47,495 nt of DNA from Bacillota bacterium (GCA_023435645.1 JAEYRK010000044.1:1-47495), one strand, 5' to 3'. Counted from the first letter of the stretch, positions 32,693 through 41,653 are shown. Numbers and translations: made by a program. The notes: generated from the letters alone by a model not told the origin.

Positions 32693-33469
32693 ATGAATTT
32701 TCATGTGCTCACCCTATTTCCCGATATGATTCAGTCCGGCCTCAATACCAGTATTACCGGTAGGGCAATTGAAAACGGTCTCATAACGCTGAATACTGTG
32801 AATATACGGGATTTTGCTACAAATAAGCATAACCGGGTAGATGATTATCCCTACGGCGGCGGAGCAGGGATGGTTATGCAGGCAGAGCCTGTTTACCTTG
32901 CCTACGGTTATCTGGCTAACCATATCCGGATGGGCAAAGGAGCGCATACACCTTATCAAAAGCCCAGGGTAGTCTATGTCACCCCTCAGGGAAGTATTTT
33001 TAATCAGAGCATGGCGAGGGAACTGGCCAATGAGGAGGATCTGATCATCCTCTGTGGTCATTATGAGGGAATTGATGAGAGAGCTTTGGAGCTGATCGTA
33101 ACAGATAACATCTCAATCGGAGATTATGTACTGACAGGTGGTGAGCTTCCTGCCATGGTAATGATAGATGCAATTTCAAGACTAATTCCCGGAGTCCTGA
33201 ATAATGAGGTGTCCTCTGAGTTTGAGTCCCTGCAGGATAATTTGCTGGAATACCCTCAATATACCCGTCCGGAGATCTTCATGGGGAAAAAGGTACCCGA
33301 AGTTCTACTATCCGGACACCATGCCAATATTGAGGCTTATCGAAGACGGGAATCGATCCACCGAACCTATGAGCGTAGGCCGGATCTCTTGGATAAGGCG
33401 GAGCTTACGGAGGAGGAACGGGAATACCTGACCCGTCTCATCTTTCAAAAAAATTATGATGTCTATTAA
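32693..33469 (+). CDS. trmD: tRNA (guanine-N1)-methyltransferase TrmD
   Basis: TrmD makes m1G37 in tRNAs, which prevents +1 frameshifting. The 258-residue protein begins MNFHVLTLFPDMIQSGL and carries DYPYGGGAGMVMQAEP, the knot region YVTPQGSIFNQ, LCGHYEGIDERALE and SIGDYVLTGGELPAMV. The C-terminal domain has DYTRP-like EYPQYTRP, then GKKVPEVLLSGHHANIEAYRR. All are canonical. Confidence 0.98.
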   Translation: MNFHVLTLFPDMIQSGLNTSITGRAIENGLITLNTVNIRDFATNKHNRVDDYPYGGGAGMVMQAEPVYLAYGYLANHIRMGKGAHTPYQKPRVVYVTPQGSIFNQSMARELANEEDLIILCGHYEGIDERALELIVTDNISIGDYVLTGGELPAMVMIDAISRLIPGVLNNEVSSEFESLQDNLLEYPQYTRPEIFMGKKVPEVLLSGHHANIEAYRRRESIHRTYERRPDLLDKAELTEEEREYLTRLIFQKNYDVY

Positions 33470-33574
33470 GCCATATTGATTCCATGCAGCAATATTTCTT
33501 CAAGCAATATGCTTAACCGAAGGCATGCTATATACGATTTCCTTGTATCAATCATATCAAATGCAATATAGTAC

Positions 33575-33603
33575 TTGCATTCTTACAGTTTCTATGTTAA
33601 AGT
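33575..33603 (+). promoter_or_regulatory. Probable promoter of rplS
   Basis: TTGCAT (33575-33580), a 17 bp spacer and TAAAGT (33598-33603), both imperfect. It lies just before the L19 leader. An alternative is TTGTAT-N18-TATAGT ending about 33571. Confidence 0.45.
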
Positions 33604-33605
33604 AA

Positions 33606-33672
33606 GTTGTTGTGAGATGAGATGGTCCTCTGGTACACGGCAGATTGCCATAACCGTATTAAGAACATCTAA
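33606..33672 (+). promoter_or_regulatory. Ribosomal protein L19 leader (autoregulatory RNA)
   Basis: The sequence preceding rplS matches what I recall of the Firmicute L19 leader. AGATG near 33620 pairs with CATCT (33666-33670). A GGT...ACC stem encloses GGCA-GAT-TGCC, and the conserved GGTCC and AAGAACATCT strings are present. L19 is thought to bind it and reduce its own synthesis. A covariance-model search against the L19 leader family would settle it. Confidence 0.6.
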
Positions 33673-33692
33673 ATTTAATAGGAGGTCACAAA

Positions 33693-34040
33693 ATGAACGA
33701 TATTATTAAGGCAATTGAAGCCGAGCAGTTAAAGAAGGACGTTGTTAGTTTCAACGTTGGTGATACGGTTCAGGTTTACGCAAAGGTAAAAGAGGGTAAC
33801 CGTGAAAGATTACAGGTATTTGAAGGCACTGTTATTAAGAGACAGAATGGCGGAGCAAGAGAGACCTTTACCGTTAGGAAATCCTCCAATGGTATCGGTG
33901 TAGAGAAGACCTGGCCGCTGCATAGCCCCAGCATCGACAGAATCGAAGTTACCAGACGCGGTAAAGCAAGACGCGCTAAGCTGTTCTACCTTCGTGATAG
34001 AGTTGGTAAGAAGGCTAAGGTAAAAGAGTTAATGAGATAA
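33693..34040 (+). CDS. rplS: Ribosomal protein L19
   Basis: The 115-residue basic protein has the typical FNVGDTVQVYAKVKEGNRERLQVFEGTVIKR, then TFTVRKSSNGIGVEKTWPLHSP and KARRAKLFYLRDRVGKKAKVKE. GGAGG is 8 bp before the ATG. L19 sits at the 30S-50S interface. A leader upstream and a terminator downstream make it a separate transcription unit. Confidence 0.98.
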   Translation: MNDIIKAIEAEQLKKDVVSFNVGDTVQVYAKVKEGNRERLQVFEGTVIKRQNGGARETFTVRKSSNGIGVEKTWPLHSPSIDRIEVTRRGKARRAKLFYLRDRVGKKAKVKELMR

Positions 34041-34125
34041 TATTGGCTTATCGGAGATCTTAGGAAGACTCCTATAGAGACAATCCAGAGATAGTGAACT
34101 GAATACACATTGAAACGGATTACAT

Positions 34126-34157
34126 GCAGCAAGGGCCAATGTCTTTGCTGCTTTTTT
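34126..34157 (+). terminator. Rho-independent terminator after rplS
   Basis: GCAGCAA (34126-34132) pairs with TTGCTGC, followed by TTTTTT (34152-34157). Confidence 0.82.
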
Positions 34158-34206
34158 CCGCCCTGTAAAGCTGGCATCCTTCTTGAGTACTTTTTTAGTA
34201 TCCTTG

Positions 34207-34235
34207 TTGTATATTACCTTTAACTACGTTATAAT
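34207..34235 (+). promoter_or_regulatory. Promoter of the lepB-gpsA gene run
   Basis: TTGTAT (34207-34212), a 17 bp spacer and a perfect TATAAT (34230-34235), preceded by a terminator. It is the only good promoter I see before the 11 genes that follow. Confidence 0.75.
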
Positions 34236-34290
34236 GATTGTGAAAAACCCAATGAAAGGATATCACAGATAAGGATATCGGAGGTTTAGA

Positions 34291-34923
34291 GTGTTACCGA
34301 ATAAAGGAGAACTAAAGTTCATGGATTTTGATTTTGATAAAGAGAGTAAAAAGCCCGTGGTCATGAAGATACTGATTGATGTGTTTATCTGGGTTGCACA
34401 GATTGCAGCTGTGGTTTTTCTGGCCTATTTCATCATATACTATGCACTGGAGAAGACCAATACCATCGGAATCTCCATGGAAGGCACCCTGTCCAATCAG
34501 GACCCGATCATCATTGATAAATTCACTTACCGTATTTCTGAACCGAAGCGCTTTGATGTCATTGTCTTCAAGCAAAGCGGCAGGGAGCACAGCTACTATA
34601 ATATGAAACGGATTATCGGTCTTCCGGGAGAAATGCTACAATTTCAAGATGGTAATATTCTAATTAACGGCGAAGTCATAGAGGATGTCGTGAATGCAGA
34701 GCCTATGGTAAATTATGGTCTGGCTACGGAGCCGATTACCTTGGAGGAGAATGAGTATTTTGTTCTCGGGGATAACCGGAATAACAGTGAGGACAGTCGC
34801 TTCGCCAGTATCGGAAATATCACCCGGGATGAGATTATCGGAAAAGCCTTTTTACGGCTCTCCCCCTTCAATTTCGTGAGTAAGCTGAATCTGAAGAAGC
34901 ATCAGGAGAATACAGAAAAATAA
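34291..34923 (+). CDS. lepB: Signal peptidase I
   Basis: LepB removes signal peptides from exported proteins at the outer face of the membrane. One N-terminal membrane helix (about residues 30-53, WVAQIAAVVFLAYFIIYYAL) is followed by the catalytic serine in GISMEGTL and the lysine in YNMKRIIGLPGE. The last conserved box is YFVLGDNRNNSEDSR. GTG 34291 has GGAGG 6 bp upstream; ATG 34321 with a more distant AAGGAG is an alternative that removes 10 residues. It lies with SRP genes, which feed substrates to it. Confidence 0.93.
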   Translation: MLPNKGELKFMDFDFDKESKKPVVMKILIDVFIWVAQIAAVVFLAYFIIYYALEKTNTIGISMEGTLSNQDPIIIDKFTYRISEPKRFDVIVFKQSGREHSYYNMKRIIGLPGEMLQFQDGNILINGEVIEDVVNAEPMVNYGLATEPITLEENEYFVLGDNRNNSEDSRFASIGNITRDEIIGKAFLRLSPFNFVSKLNLKKHQENTEK

Positions 34924-34928
34924 GAAAA

Positions 34929-34950
34929 TACCGCCAAAACGGCGGTTTGG
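34929..34950 (+). promoter_or_regulatory. Hairpin directly before the rbgA ribosome-binding site
   Basis: ACCGCC-AAAAC-GGCGGT forms a perfect 6 bp stem in the short lepB-rbgA gap; TTGGAG follows immediately and ATG 34959 comes 8 bp later. There is no T-run, so it is not a terminator. Confidence 0.55.
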
Positions 34951-34958
34951 AGAATACT

Positions 34959-35852
34959 ATGAATGTACAATGGTATCCCGGTCATATGGCGAAAGCAAAG
35001 CGTATGATGCAGGAGAATATGAAACTGATTGATGTAGTAATTGAGCTGGTGGATGCCAGAATTCCTTACTCCAGTAAGAACCCTGATATTGATGGGCTGG
35101 CAAAGGGTAAATCCAGAGTAATATTGCTGAATAAATATGATATGGCAGATTCCGGATATACCAATGCCTGGAGGGCCTATTATGAGAGTAAGGGTTATTT
35201 CGTAGCCCTGGTTAATTCCAAGAACGGAACCGGAGTGAAGCAGGTAAAGGATGTGGTATTCAAAGCCTGTGAGGCAAAGATAGAAAGAGACCGAAAAAGA
35301 GGAATTCTGAACCGTCCCGTAAGGGCTATGGTAGTGGGAATCCCCAATGTGGGCAAATCCACCTTTATTAACAGCTTCGTCGGTAAAGCCAGCGCAAAAA
35401 CGGGGAACAAACCCGGTGTCACAAAGGGAAAGCAATGGATTAGACTGAATAACAATATTGAATTATTGGATACTCCGGGTATCCTTTGGCCTAAATTTGA
35501 GGACCAGACTGTGGGACTTCGGCTTGCTATGATCGGTTCCATCAATGATACGATTCTCAATACCACAGAGCTTTCTCTGGAGCTGATCCGTTATTTAAGC
35601 AGTGCTTATCCCTCCGCACTGGTGGAACGCTTTGGAATAGAGGCTATTGGAAAGCTTGAAACCTTTTCTGATTCGTTACCGATTCTGGAGCAGATCGCCA
35701 TAAAGCGCGGTTGCCTGATTAAGGGCGGGGAGGCAGATTTTGACCGGGCTGCCTTATTGGTGCTGGATGATTTCAGAAGCCTTAGGCTTGGAACTATTTC
35801 CCTGGAGTACCCTGAAAATAAGTCTGATACCAATGAGGTACCCGAACAATAA
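34959..35852 (+). CDS. rbgA: Ribosome biogenesis GTPase RbgA (YlqF)
   Basis: RbgA acts late in 50S assembly. It is a circularly permuted GTPase. G4 NKYD comes first (near residue 60), then G1 VGIPNVGKSTFINSF, the G2 region KPGVTKG, and G3 DTPGILWPK. The N-terminal NVQWYPGHMAKAKRMM is diagnostic for YlqF. ATG 34959 was chosen over a TTG that overlaps the ribosome-binding site. The 297 residues are as expected. rnhB follows, as in Bacillus. Confidence 0.96.
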   Translation: MNVQWYPGHMAKAKRMMQENMKLIDVVIELVDARIPYSSKNPDIDGLAKGKSRVILLNKYDMADSGYTNAWRAYYESKGYFVALVNSKNGTGVKQVKDVVFKACEAKIERDRKRGILNRPVRAMVVGIPNVGKSTFINSFVGKASAKTGNKPGVTKGKQWIRLNNNIELLDTPGILWPKFEDQTVGLRLAMIGSINDTILNTTELSLELIRYLSSAYPSALVERFGIEAIGKLETFSDSLPILEQIAIKRGCLIKGGEADFDRAALLVLDDFRSLRLGTISLEYPENKSDTNEVPEQ

Positions 35853-35912
35853 TTCTTAACCCTCAATTGGTCTATGTCGTGAGCTTTACAGAAGATTATT
35901 ATGCAATTTATT

Positions 35913-35964
35913 ACTACCGAGTAACATTTAACTACTGAGCAAAACAATTTTTACTACCGAGCAA
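35913..35964 (+). repeat. Three copies of ACTACYGAGYAA before rnhB
   Basis: ACTACCGAGTAA (35913-35924), ACTACTGAGCAA (35931-35942) and ACTACCGAGCAA (35953-35964) lie in direct orientation, start-to-start 18 and 22 bp. CAATTT(A)TT precedes the first and third. The 156 bp rbgA-rnhB gap is otherwise AT-rich and without a gene. Confidence 0.7.
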
Positions 35965-36008
35965 TTTATATACCAAGCAGATTTAGAAGAAGGAGACACA
36001 AACCGAGA

Positions 36009-36788
36009 ATGCAACAGGGAGATCAATGCGAAGGAAAGAAAATATCCGAAGTTAAGCTGGAATTCATGCAGGCGGATTTATCAGCGCTTCCGGCACTTTT
36101 TCAAAAATATGAAAAGGATTCCAGAAGCGGGGTTATTACTATATGTAAACAATACCGGGCAAGATTGGAGGCTCATGAAAAGGAGCTTCAAAGACTGGAC
36201 TACATGAGTCAATATGAGAAGCAATTTAAGGACTATACATACATATGCGGCATCGATGAGGTGGGAAGAGGTCCTTTGGCAGGACCTGTCATCGCCTGTG
36301 CAGTCATTCTTCCAAAGGACTGTAGCATTTTGTATATCAATGATTCAAAACAGCTAACCGAGAAGAAACGGGAAGAGTTATGTGATCAAATAATATCACA
36401 GGCCGTTGCATATGGTATCGGCAGTGTACCTCCACCCAGAATTGATGAGATCAACATTCTGCAGGCAACCTATGAAGCGATGCAGAAGGCAATTCTGAAT
36501 TTAAGCGTAACACCGGATCTCTTGTTGAATGATGCGGTTACGATACCAGGAATTGATGTGAAGCAGATTCCAATTATCAAGGGTGATACAAAAAGCATCT
36601 CCATCGCAGCCGCCAGCATTGTTGCCAAGGTGACCAGGGATCGGTTGATGGGGGCCTATGATAAGGTATTCCCCGGCTATGATTTTGCAGAGAATAAGGG
36701 TTATGGTTCCCAAAAGCATATAGAAGCGATTAAGGAACTGGGTCTTACTCCGATCCACAGGAAGAGCTTTTTAAAGAATATCATATAA
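36009..36788 (+). CDS. rnhB: Ribonuclease HII
   Basis: RNase HII removes ribonucleotides from DNA and RNA-DNA hybrids. The 259 residues have an N-terminal helical extension of about 75 residues, usual in Firmicutes. Then come ICGIDEVGRGPLAGPV with catalytic Asp/Glu, YINDSKQLTEKKREEL, a third acidic residue in LLNDAV, and KGDTKSISIAAASIVAKVTRDRLM. The ATG is preceded by AGAAGGAGA at a rather long spacing of about 12 bp. Confidence 0.96.
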   Translation: MQQGDQCEGKKISEVKLEFMQADLSALPALFQKYEKDSRSGVITICKQYRARLEAHEKELQRLDYMSQYEKQFKDYTYICGIDEVGRGPLAGPVIACAVILPKDCSILYINDSKQLTEKKREELCDQIISQAVAYGIGSVPPPRIDEINILQATYEAMQKAILNLSVTPDLLLNDAVTIPGIDVKQIPIIKGDTKSISIAAASIVAKVTRDRLMGAYDKVFPGYDFAENKGYGSQKHIEAIKELGLTPIHRKSFLKNII

Positions 36789-36835
36789 TATACAGGGTTA
36801 CTCCTGATACCAGCCCATGAGCAAGGAGGAATAAC

Positions 36836-37189
36836 ATGATTTTTACCGTTTATATTTTTTCATTCATCGTTCCGATTTCCTATGCTATTCTCGGATACCT
36901 GTTTTGGAAGCACACTCCTGTTATGAAAAGCGGGAAATCTGGCTGGAGAACTCCACAGTCCACCAAGAGTGAGGAGGCCTGGAAATTTGCCAATGAATAC
37001 GGTGGCAAAGGATTATTTATTCTGGGAATTACAGAAATTATAATCACTGCAATCATCCACTTCTTGATTAAGGATATGGACAATCTCATGTATTTCGTAG
37101 GGATATCTGTTGTCATTATTATTCTGCAATCCAGTAGCTTCACCTATCTGAATCAATGGGTGGATCAAAGACTAAAGCAATTGGAGTAG
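36836..37189 (+). CDS. SdpI-family small membrane protein
   Basis: The 117-residue protein has three predicted membrane helices (about 3-24, 60-78 and 84-105). The first loop contains SGWRTPQSTKSEEAWKFANEYGGKG, which matches the SdpI-family signature (G-W/Y-R-T..S...E.W..AN). SdpI of Bacillus gives immunity to the SdpC toxin, but most family members are of unknown function and only the C-terminal half of Bacillus SdpI is represented. No toxin gene is nearby. GGAGG is 7 bp before the ATG. Confidence 0.75.
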   Translation: MIFTVYIFSFIVPISYAILGYLFWKHTPVMKSGKSGWRTPQSTKSEEAWKFANEYGGKGLFILGITEIIITAIIHFLIKDMDNLMYFVGISVVIIILQSSSFTYLNQWVDQRLKQLE

Positions 37190-37265
37190 AAAGAATAGAA
37201 AGAAAGATGAAACCGTAAAACAATCTGTGGGAAGCAATAAAGAACTAATTCTAGGAGGATGGCAG

Positions 37266-37568
37266 ATGGAGGAACAGAAGAACAGAATCAAGCCGAAGAC
37301 GGCGGTTGCTCTGTCCTACGAGCCGGAGCAGGAGGCCCCGGTCGTAATAGCTGCAGGAAAGGGCCATCTTGCCGATCGGATACTTCAGAAAGCAAAGGAA
37401 GCGGATGTTCCCATCCATAAGGATGAGAAGCTGGCGGAAAGCCTGTCTCAGCTAGAGCTTGGAGACAGTATCCCTCCTGAGTTATATGATGTGGTAGCTG
37501 AGGTACTGGTTTTTGTGGACCGGATGGACCGTCTGAAGAGCAAGCTAAATCCGGAGCAAAATCGGTAA
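37266..37568 (+). CDS. FlhB C-terminal-like protein (YlqH type)
   Basis: The 100-residue soluble protein resembles the cytoplasmic C-terminus of the type III export gate protein FlhB: PKTAVALSYEPEQEAPVVIAAGKG, then ADRILQKAKEADVPIHKDEKLAESLSQLELGDSIPPELY. The autocleavage motif NPTH of FlhB is replaced by the SYEP region. Free-standing copies of this domain (YlqH in Bacillus, next to rnhB) are known and have no clear role. ATG 37266 follows GGAGG at 7 bp. Confidence 0.88.
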   Translation: MEEQKNRIKPKTAVALSYEPEQEAPVVIAAGKGHLADRILQKAKEADVPIHKDEKLAESLSQLELGDSIPPELYDVVAEVLVFVDRMDRLKSKLNPEQNR

Positions 37569-37636
37569 TACAGCTTTGTTTTAAGCTTGTTCATTCGGCT
37601 GAACAATGCGCCGTCTATGCTCCGCTGAATGATGAA

Positions 37637-37999
37637 ATGAGGGATCGATTGAACAAAAGAGAAATTGGTACCCAATTTGAACAAAAGGCTGCCGCTTATC
37701 TAACGAGGAACGGCTACCGCATCCTGGATCGTAATTTTAGCTGTAGGATGGGTGAGATTGATCTGATTGGCAGAGATGCGCATTATCTCTGCTTTATAGA
37801 GGTGAAATACCGTCTTAATACAGACCATGGATTTCCGGCGGAAGCGGTAACTGCAAGGAAAATGACTCGGATTATTAGAACTGCACAGTATTATATGCTG
37901 ACTCACGGATATCCACAGGATACTCCCTGTCGTTTTGATGTTGTCGTATTTCTGGATCATGAGATATCCCTGATCAGAAATGCCTTTGATGGATTATAA
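37637..37999 (+). CDS. YraN family (UPF0102) endonuclease-like protein
   Basis: The 120-residue protein has a restriction-endonuclease-like fold: FEQKAAAYLTRNGYRILDRNF, then GEIDLIGRDAHYLCFIEVKYR with the E-D-ExK catalytic pattern, and CRFDVVVF. YraN is found beside rnhB in many bacteria; its role is not established. The start is uncertain: ATG 37637 has no good ribosome-binding site, while TTG 37649 has GAGGG 5 bp upstream and gives the typical MNKREIGTQ start. A TTGTTCA/TGAACAA hairpin (37587-37606) precedes it. Confidence 0.92.
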   Translation: MRDRLNKREIGTQFEQKAAAYLTRNGYRILDRNFSCRMGEIDLIGRDAHYLCFIEVKYRLNTDHGFPAEAVTARKMTRIIRTAQYYMLTHGYPQDTPCRFDVVVFLDHEISLIRNAFDGL

Positions 38000-38030
38000 T
38001 GCTTGATATCGCTATAGGAAGGACTTGTAT

Positions 38031-38888
38031 ATGCAATTTCTAAATAATAACCATGCACGGATTGACTACACCCTTAAGGTTCCCTATATCACCTTCCCAG
38101 TATTATCTGAACTTCCCTTTATCCGTCATGGCTTCTCCACCAGGCTCGGAGGTGTCAGTGATGGTATATTTGAATCAATGAACCTGGGCTTAGAAGCCTC
38201 AGAGCATGCAGATGATCCCGAGAAAATCAGGATCAATTATGAAAGGCTTGCAGGAAGTATCGGTGTGGATCCCCATTCCATCGTAATCTCCAAGCAGGTA
38301 CATAAGACGAATATCCGTCTTGTAACCCGGGAAGACCGCGGGAAGGGACTCTATGTTCCGAGGGATTATGATGAAATAGACGGTCTGGTGACAGATTGTA
38401 CTGATGTAACTCTTGTAACAAAATATGCGGACTGTGTGCCTCTTTTTTTTGTGGATCAGAGAAACAGAGCCATAGGACTGACCCATTCCGGTTGGAGAGG
38501 AACTGTAAACAAAATCGGTTGGATCACCGTTGATGAGATGAAGAAGCATTTTGCTACCCAGCCGGAGGATCTGATCGCTGTAATCGGACCTTCTATATGC
38601 AGCGCTTGTTATGAGGTTGGCGAGGAAGTGGCACAGGCATTTTCGGATGCATTTTCAGAGCTTGGTTATAATAAGAGCAAATTTTTGATGAAGAACGAAG
38701 CTGGAAGGTATCATCTGGATCTTTGGGAGGTAAACCGTGAGATCCTTATGAAGGCAGGTCTGAAGGAGAAGCAGATTCATATATCCGGAGTCTGTACCGC
38801 CTGTCATTCCGAGCTCTTATTCTCCCACAGGAAAACCGGTGGAAGAAGGGGCAGTCTTGCAGCCTTTTTAGCCTTAAAGGAGCAATAG
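38031..38888 (+). CDS. pgeF: Peptidoglycan editing factor PgeF (laccase-domain, YfiH/YlmD family)
   Basis: The family hydrolyses wrongly made UDP-MurNAc-amino acid precursors and has purine nucleoside activities in homologues. The zinc site residues are seen in SKQVHKTN (His), KYADCVPLFF (Cys) and LTHSGWRGTV (His). RHGFSTRLGG near the start and GVCTACHSELLFSHRKTGGRRG near the end are also typical. ATG 38031, 8 bp after AGGAAGG, is preferred to TTG 38025; this gives 285 residues. Confidence 0.92.
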   Translation: MQFLNNNHARIDYTLKVPYITFPVLSELPFIRHGFSTRLGGVSDGIFESMNLGLEASEHADDPEKIRINYERLAGSIGVDPHSIVISKQVHKTNIRLVTREDRGKGLYVPRDYDEIDGLVTDCTDVTLVTKYADCVPLFFVDQRNRAIGLTHSGWRGTVNKIGWITVDEMKKHFATQPEDLIAVIGPSICSACYEVGEEVAQAFSDAFSELGYNKSKFLMKNEAGRYHLDLWEVNREILMKAGLKEKQIHISGVCTACHSELLFSHRKTGGRRGSLAAFLALKEQ

Positions 38889-38982
38889 GTCCGGTACGGA
38901 TAGGAGCCATTGGAAGGAAATCTGTCCGGTGATAAGAGAACATGCTGTCTTTATCGGCAGCTGGAGAGAAACGGTGTATGAT

Positions 38983-40305
38983 ATGAAGAAAAAAGCGCAC
39001 ATTATTAAGGAGATTGAAGCGGGAAGTATTGCAGAAGAGCTGGAGCTTGCCCCGGGAGATGAGCTAATCTCTATCAATGAGAATGAAATAAAGGATGTCT
39101 TTGATTACCATTACCTGATGAAGGAGGAATTCCTGACTGTTGTGATCCGGAAGCCGGATGGTGAGGAATGGGAGCTGGAGATTGAGAAGGATTATGAGGA
39201 TGACTTAGGGATTGTTTTTGAAGAAGGGCTGATGGATTCCTATCGTTCCTGTCGGAATCAATGCATTTTCTGCTTTATCGACCAGATGCCGCCGGGTATG
39301 CGGGAAACCCTATATTTTAAGGATGATGATGCTAGGCTGTCCTTCCTACAGGGTAATTATATTACCCTTACGAATATGAGTGATGAGGATATTGAGAGAA
39401 TCCTGTTCTATAAATTATCTCCAATTAATATCTCTGTCCATACCACCAATGAGGAGCTTCGCTGTAGGATGCTCCATAACCGATTTGCCGGATCCTCCTT
39501 AGAGAAGATGAAGCGGCTGAAGGACGGCGGCATCACGATGAATGGCCAGATTGTTTTGTGCAAGGGCTGGAACGACGGGGAGGAGCTGGAGAGGACCATC
39601 CATGATCTGAGTTCCTTCCTGCCGGAGCTGCAAAGCGTATCCGTAGTTCCGGTTGGTCTTACGAAATACCGCCAGGGTCTTGAAAAACTGGAGAAATTCA
39701 ATAAAGAGGATTCCCTTAAGGTCCTGGAAACCATCCATCGCTGGCAGGGGATTTTCCTGAAGCATTATCAAACCCGCTTGATTTATGCAGGGGATGAATG
39801 GTATATCAACGCAGGATTGCCAATTCCTAGCGCAGACAGCTATGAGGGCTACCCTCAGCTGGAGAATGGAGTCGGAATGCTCCGTTCCTTTCAGGATGAG
39901 TTTGATGAGCATTTGAAGGAGCTAAAGGGTGATGACCGGAGCAAGGAGCTCTCTATGGTGACCGGTGTTCTTGCAGCTCCCTTTATGGAACAGATGCTGA
40001 TGGCATTAAATAAGAAATTTCCCAATATAACGGTACACCTCTATACGATCCATAATTACTTCTTTGGGGAGAATATTACAGTGGCAGGTCTCGTTACCGG
40101 GGGAGATATCATAGCACAGCTGAAGGGACTTCCCCTGGGTGAATATCTGATGCTTCCCGATGTCCTGCTTCGCAACGGTGAGACTGTGCTGTTGGATGAT
40201 GTGACCGTGGAGCAAATTGAAAACTCTTTACAAACCAGAATCCGTATTGTACAATCAGATGGAAACTCTTTCATTCAAACGATAATTGATACTAAAATTT
40301 CGTAA
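38983..40305 (+). CDS. DUF512 family PDZ-radical SAM protein
   Basis: The protein has an N-terminal PDZ-like domain (IKEIEAGSIAEELELAPGDELISINENEIKDVFDY) and a radical-SAM-like cysteine cluster, SCRNQCIFCFIDQ (Cx3Cx2C). A C-terminal DUF512 domain contains TGVLAAPFMEQM and GLVTGGDII. The family is conserved in Clostridia and cyanobacteria beside der; its reaction is unknown. The start is uncertain among ATG 38983, GTG 38974 with GGAGAGA just upstream, and GTG 38929. It overlaps no gene, and der begins 22 bp after its stop. Confidence 0.88.
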   Translation: MKKKAHIIKEIEAGSIAEELELAPGDELISINENEIKDVFDYHYLMKEEFLTVVIRKPDGEEWELEIEKDYEDDLGIVFEEGLMDSYRSCRNQCIFCFIDQMPPGMRETLYFKDDDARLSFLQGNYITLTNMSDEDIERILFYKLSPINISVHTTNEELRCRMLHNRFAGSSLEKMKRLKDGGITMNGQIVLCKGWNDGEELERTIHDLSSFLPELQSVSVVPVGLTKYRQGLEKLEKFNKEDSLKVLETIHRWQGIFLKHYQTRLIYAGDEWYINAGLPIPSADSYEGYPQLENGVGMLRSFQDEFDEHLKELKGDDRSKELSMVTGVLAAPFMEQMLMALNKKFPNITVHLYTIHNYFFGENITVAGLVTGGDIIAQLKGLPLGEYLMLPDVLLRNGETVLLDDVTVEQIENSLQTRIRIVQSDGNSFIQTIIDTKIS

Positions 40306-40327
40306 TATAGATAAGCAGGAGAATAGT

Positions 40328-41653
40328 ATGAGCAGACCTATTGTAGCCATCGTCGGCAGACCGAATGTGGGTAAATCCACCCTGTTCAATGCCCTGGCAG
40401 GAGACAGAATCTCCATTGTCAAGGATTACCCGGGTGTTACCAGGGACCGCATTTATGCGGATGTGACTTGGCTAAACACACAATTTACCATGATAGATAC
40501 CGGTGGTATCGAGCCTGATAGTAAGGATGCGATGCTGACCCATATGAGACAGCAGGCAGAAATCGCCATTGATACGGCAGATGTGATTGTTTTTCTGACC
40601 GATGTACGTCAGGGTCTGGTGGATTCTGATTCCAAGGTTGCAGATCTTCTTCGCAGAAGCGGGAAGCCCGTGGTTCTGGTAGTAAATAAGGTGGATCATT
40701 TTGAAAAGCTGATGCCGGATGTATATGAGTTCTATAACCTCGGTATCGGTGAACCCTTCCCCATCTCTGCCTCTTCCAAGCTGGGCTTTGGTGAGATGCT
40801 TGATGAGGTGGTAAGGCATTTTAAATCCGGAAATACCGAAGAAGCAGAGGATGAACGTCCCCGCATCGCTATTGTAGGGAAACCCAATGTTGGTAAATCT
40901 TCCATCGTCAATAAGCTTCTGGGTGAAAATCGTGTTATCGTATCCAATATTGCAGGAACCACCAGAGATGCAGTAGACACACCGATACGCAGAAATGGTA
41001 AGGAATATATTCTGATCGATACAGCAGGCCTAAGAAGAAAGAGTAAGATTAAGGAGGAGCTGGAACGCTTCAGCATCATTCGTACCGTAACTGCTGTGGA
41101 ACGGGCCGATGTGGTAGTATTGGTCATCGATGCGAAGGAGGGTGTTACTGAACAGGATGCCAAGATTGCAGGAATCGCCCATGACCGCGGGAAGGGCATC
41201 ATTATCGTCGTAAATAAGTGGGATTTGATTGAAAAGAACAATAAAACAGTAAATGAATATACCAAGGATATTAAAGAAATCCTATCCTTCATCCCCTATG
41301 CAGAGATTTTATTTATCTCGGCCGAGACGGGTCAGAGGATGCATAGACTGTTTGAAGTCATCGAGGTGGTGATCCAGAATCAAAGCATGCGTATCTCCAC
41401 AGGGGTCTTAAATGAAATCATGGCAGAAGCCGTGGCACTTCAGCAGCCGCCCTCCGACAAGGGAAAGCGCCTGAAGCTATACTACATCACACAGGTCTCC
41501 ATTAAGCCGCCCACCTTCGTTATCTTTGTGAATGATAAGGAATTGATGCATTTTTCATACACCCGTTATATTGAGAATAAAATTAGAGAGGCCTTTGGAT
41601 TTAGCGGAACCTCATTAAAATTTATTATCAGGGAGCGAAAGGAGAACGATTAA
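40328..41653 (+). CDS. der: Ribosome-associated GTPase Der (EngA)
   Basis: Der is an essential double GTPase in 50S assembly. Its two G domains are both intact: GRPNVGKSTLFNALAG with DTGG and NKVD in the first, GKPNVGKSSIVNKLLG with DTAGLRRK and NKWDLIEK in the second (from about residue 178). The C-terminal KH-like domain is LKLYYITQVSIKPPTFVIFVND. The start ATG 40328 follows CAGGAG; the in-frame upstream region overlaps the previous gene. The 441 residues are normal. plsY starts at the base after its stop. Confidence 0.97.
   Translation: MSRPIVAIVGRPNVGKSTLFNALAGDRISIVKDYPGVTRDRIYADVTWLNTQFTMIDTGGIEPDSKDAMLTHMRQQAEIAIDTADVIVFLTDVRQGLVDSDSKVADLLRRSGKPVVLVVNKVDHFEKLMPDVYEFYNLGIGEPFPISASSKLGFGEMLDEVVRHFKSGNTEEAEDERPRIAIVGKPNVGKSSIVNKLLGENRVIVSNIAGTTRDAVDTPIRRNGKEYILIDTAGLRRKSKIKEELERFSIIRTVTAVERADVVVLVIDAKEGVTEQDAKIAGIAHDRGKGIIIVVNKWDLIEKNNKTVNEYTKDIKEILSFIPYAEILFISAETGQRMHRLFEVIEVVIQNQSMRISTGVLNEIMAEAVALQQPPSDKGKRLKLYYITQVSIKPPTFVIFVNDKELMHFSYTRYIENKIREAFGFSGTSLKFIIRERKEND

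Noticed and set aside
34902..35435. 177-codon frame on the minus strand
   Set aside because: Antisense to rbgA, with no ribosome-binding site and no recognisable domain.
40732..41292. 186-codon frame on the minus strand
   Set aside because: It lies antisense inside der, whose two GTPase domains are intact; Ser/Arg-rich composition is that of a mirror frame.
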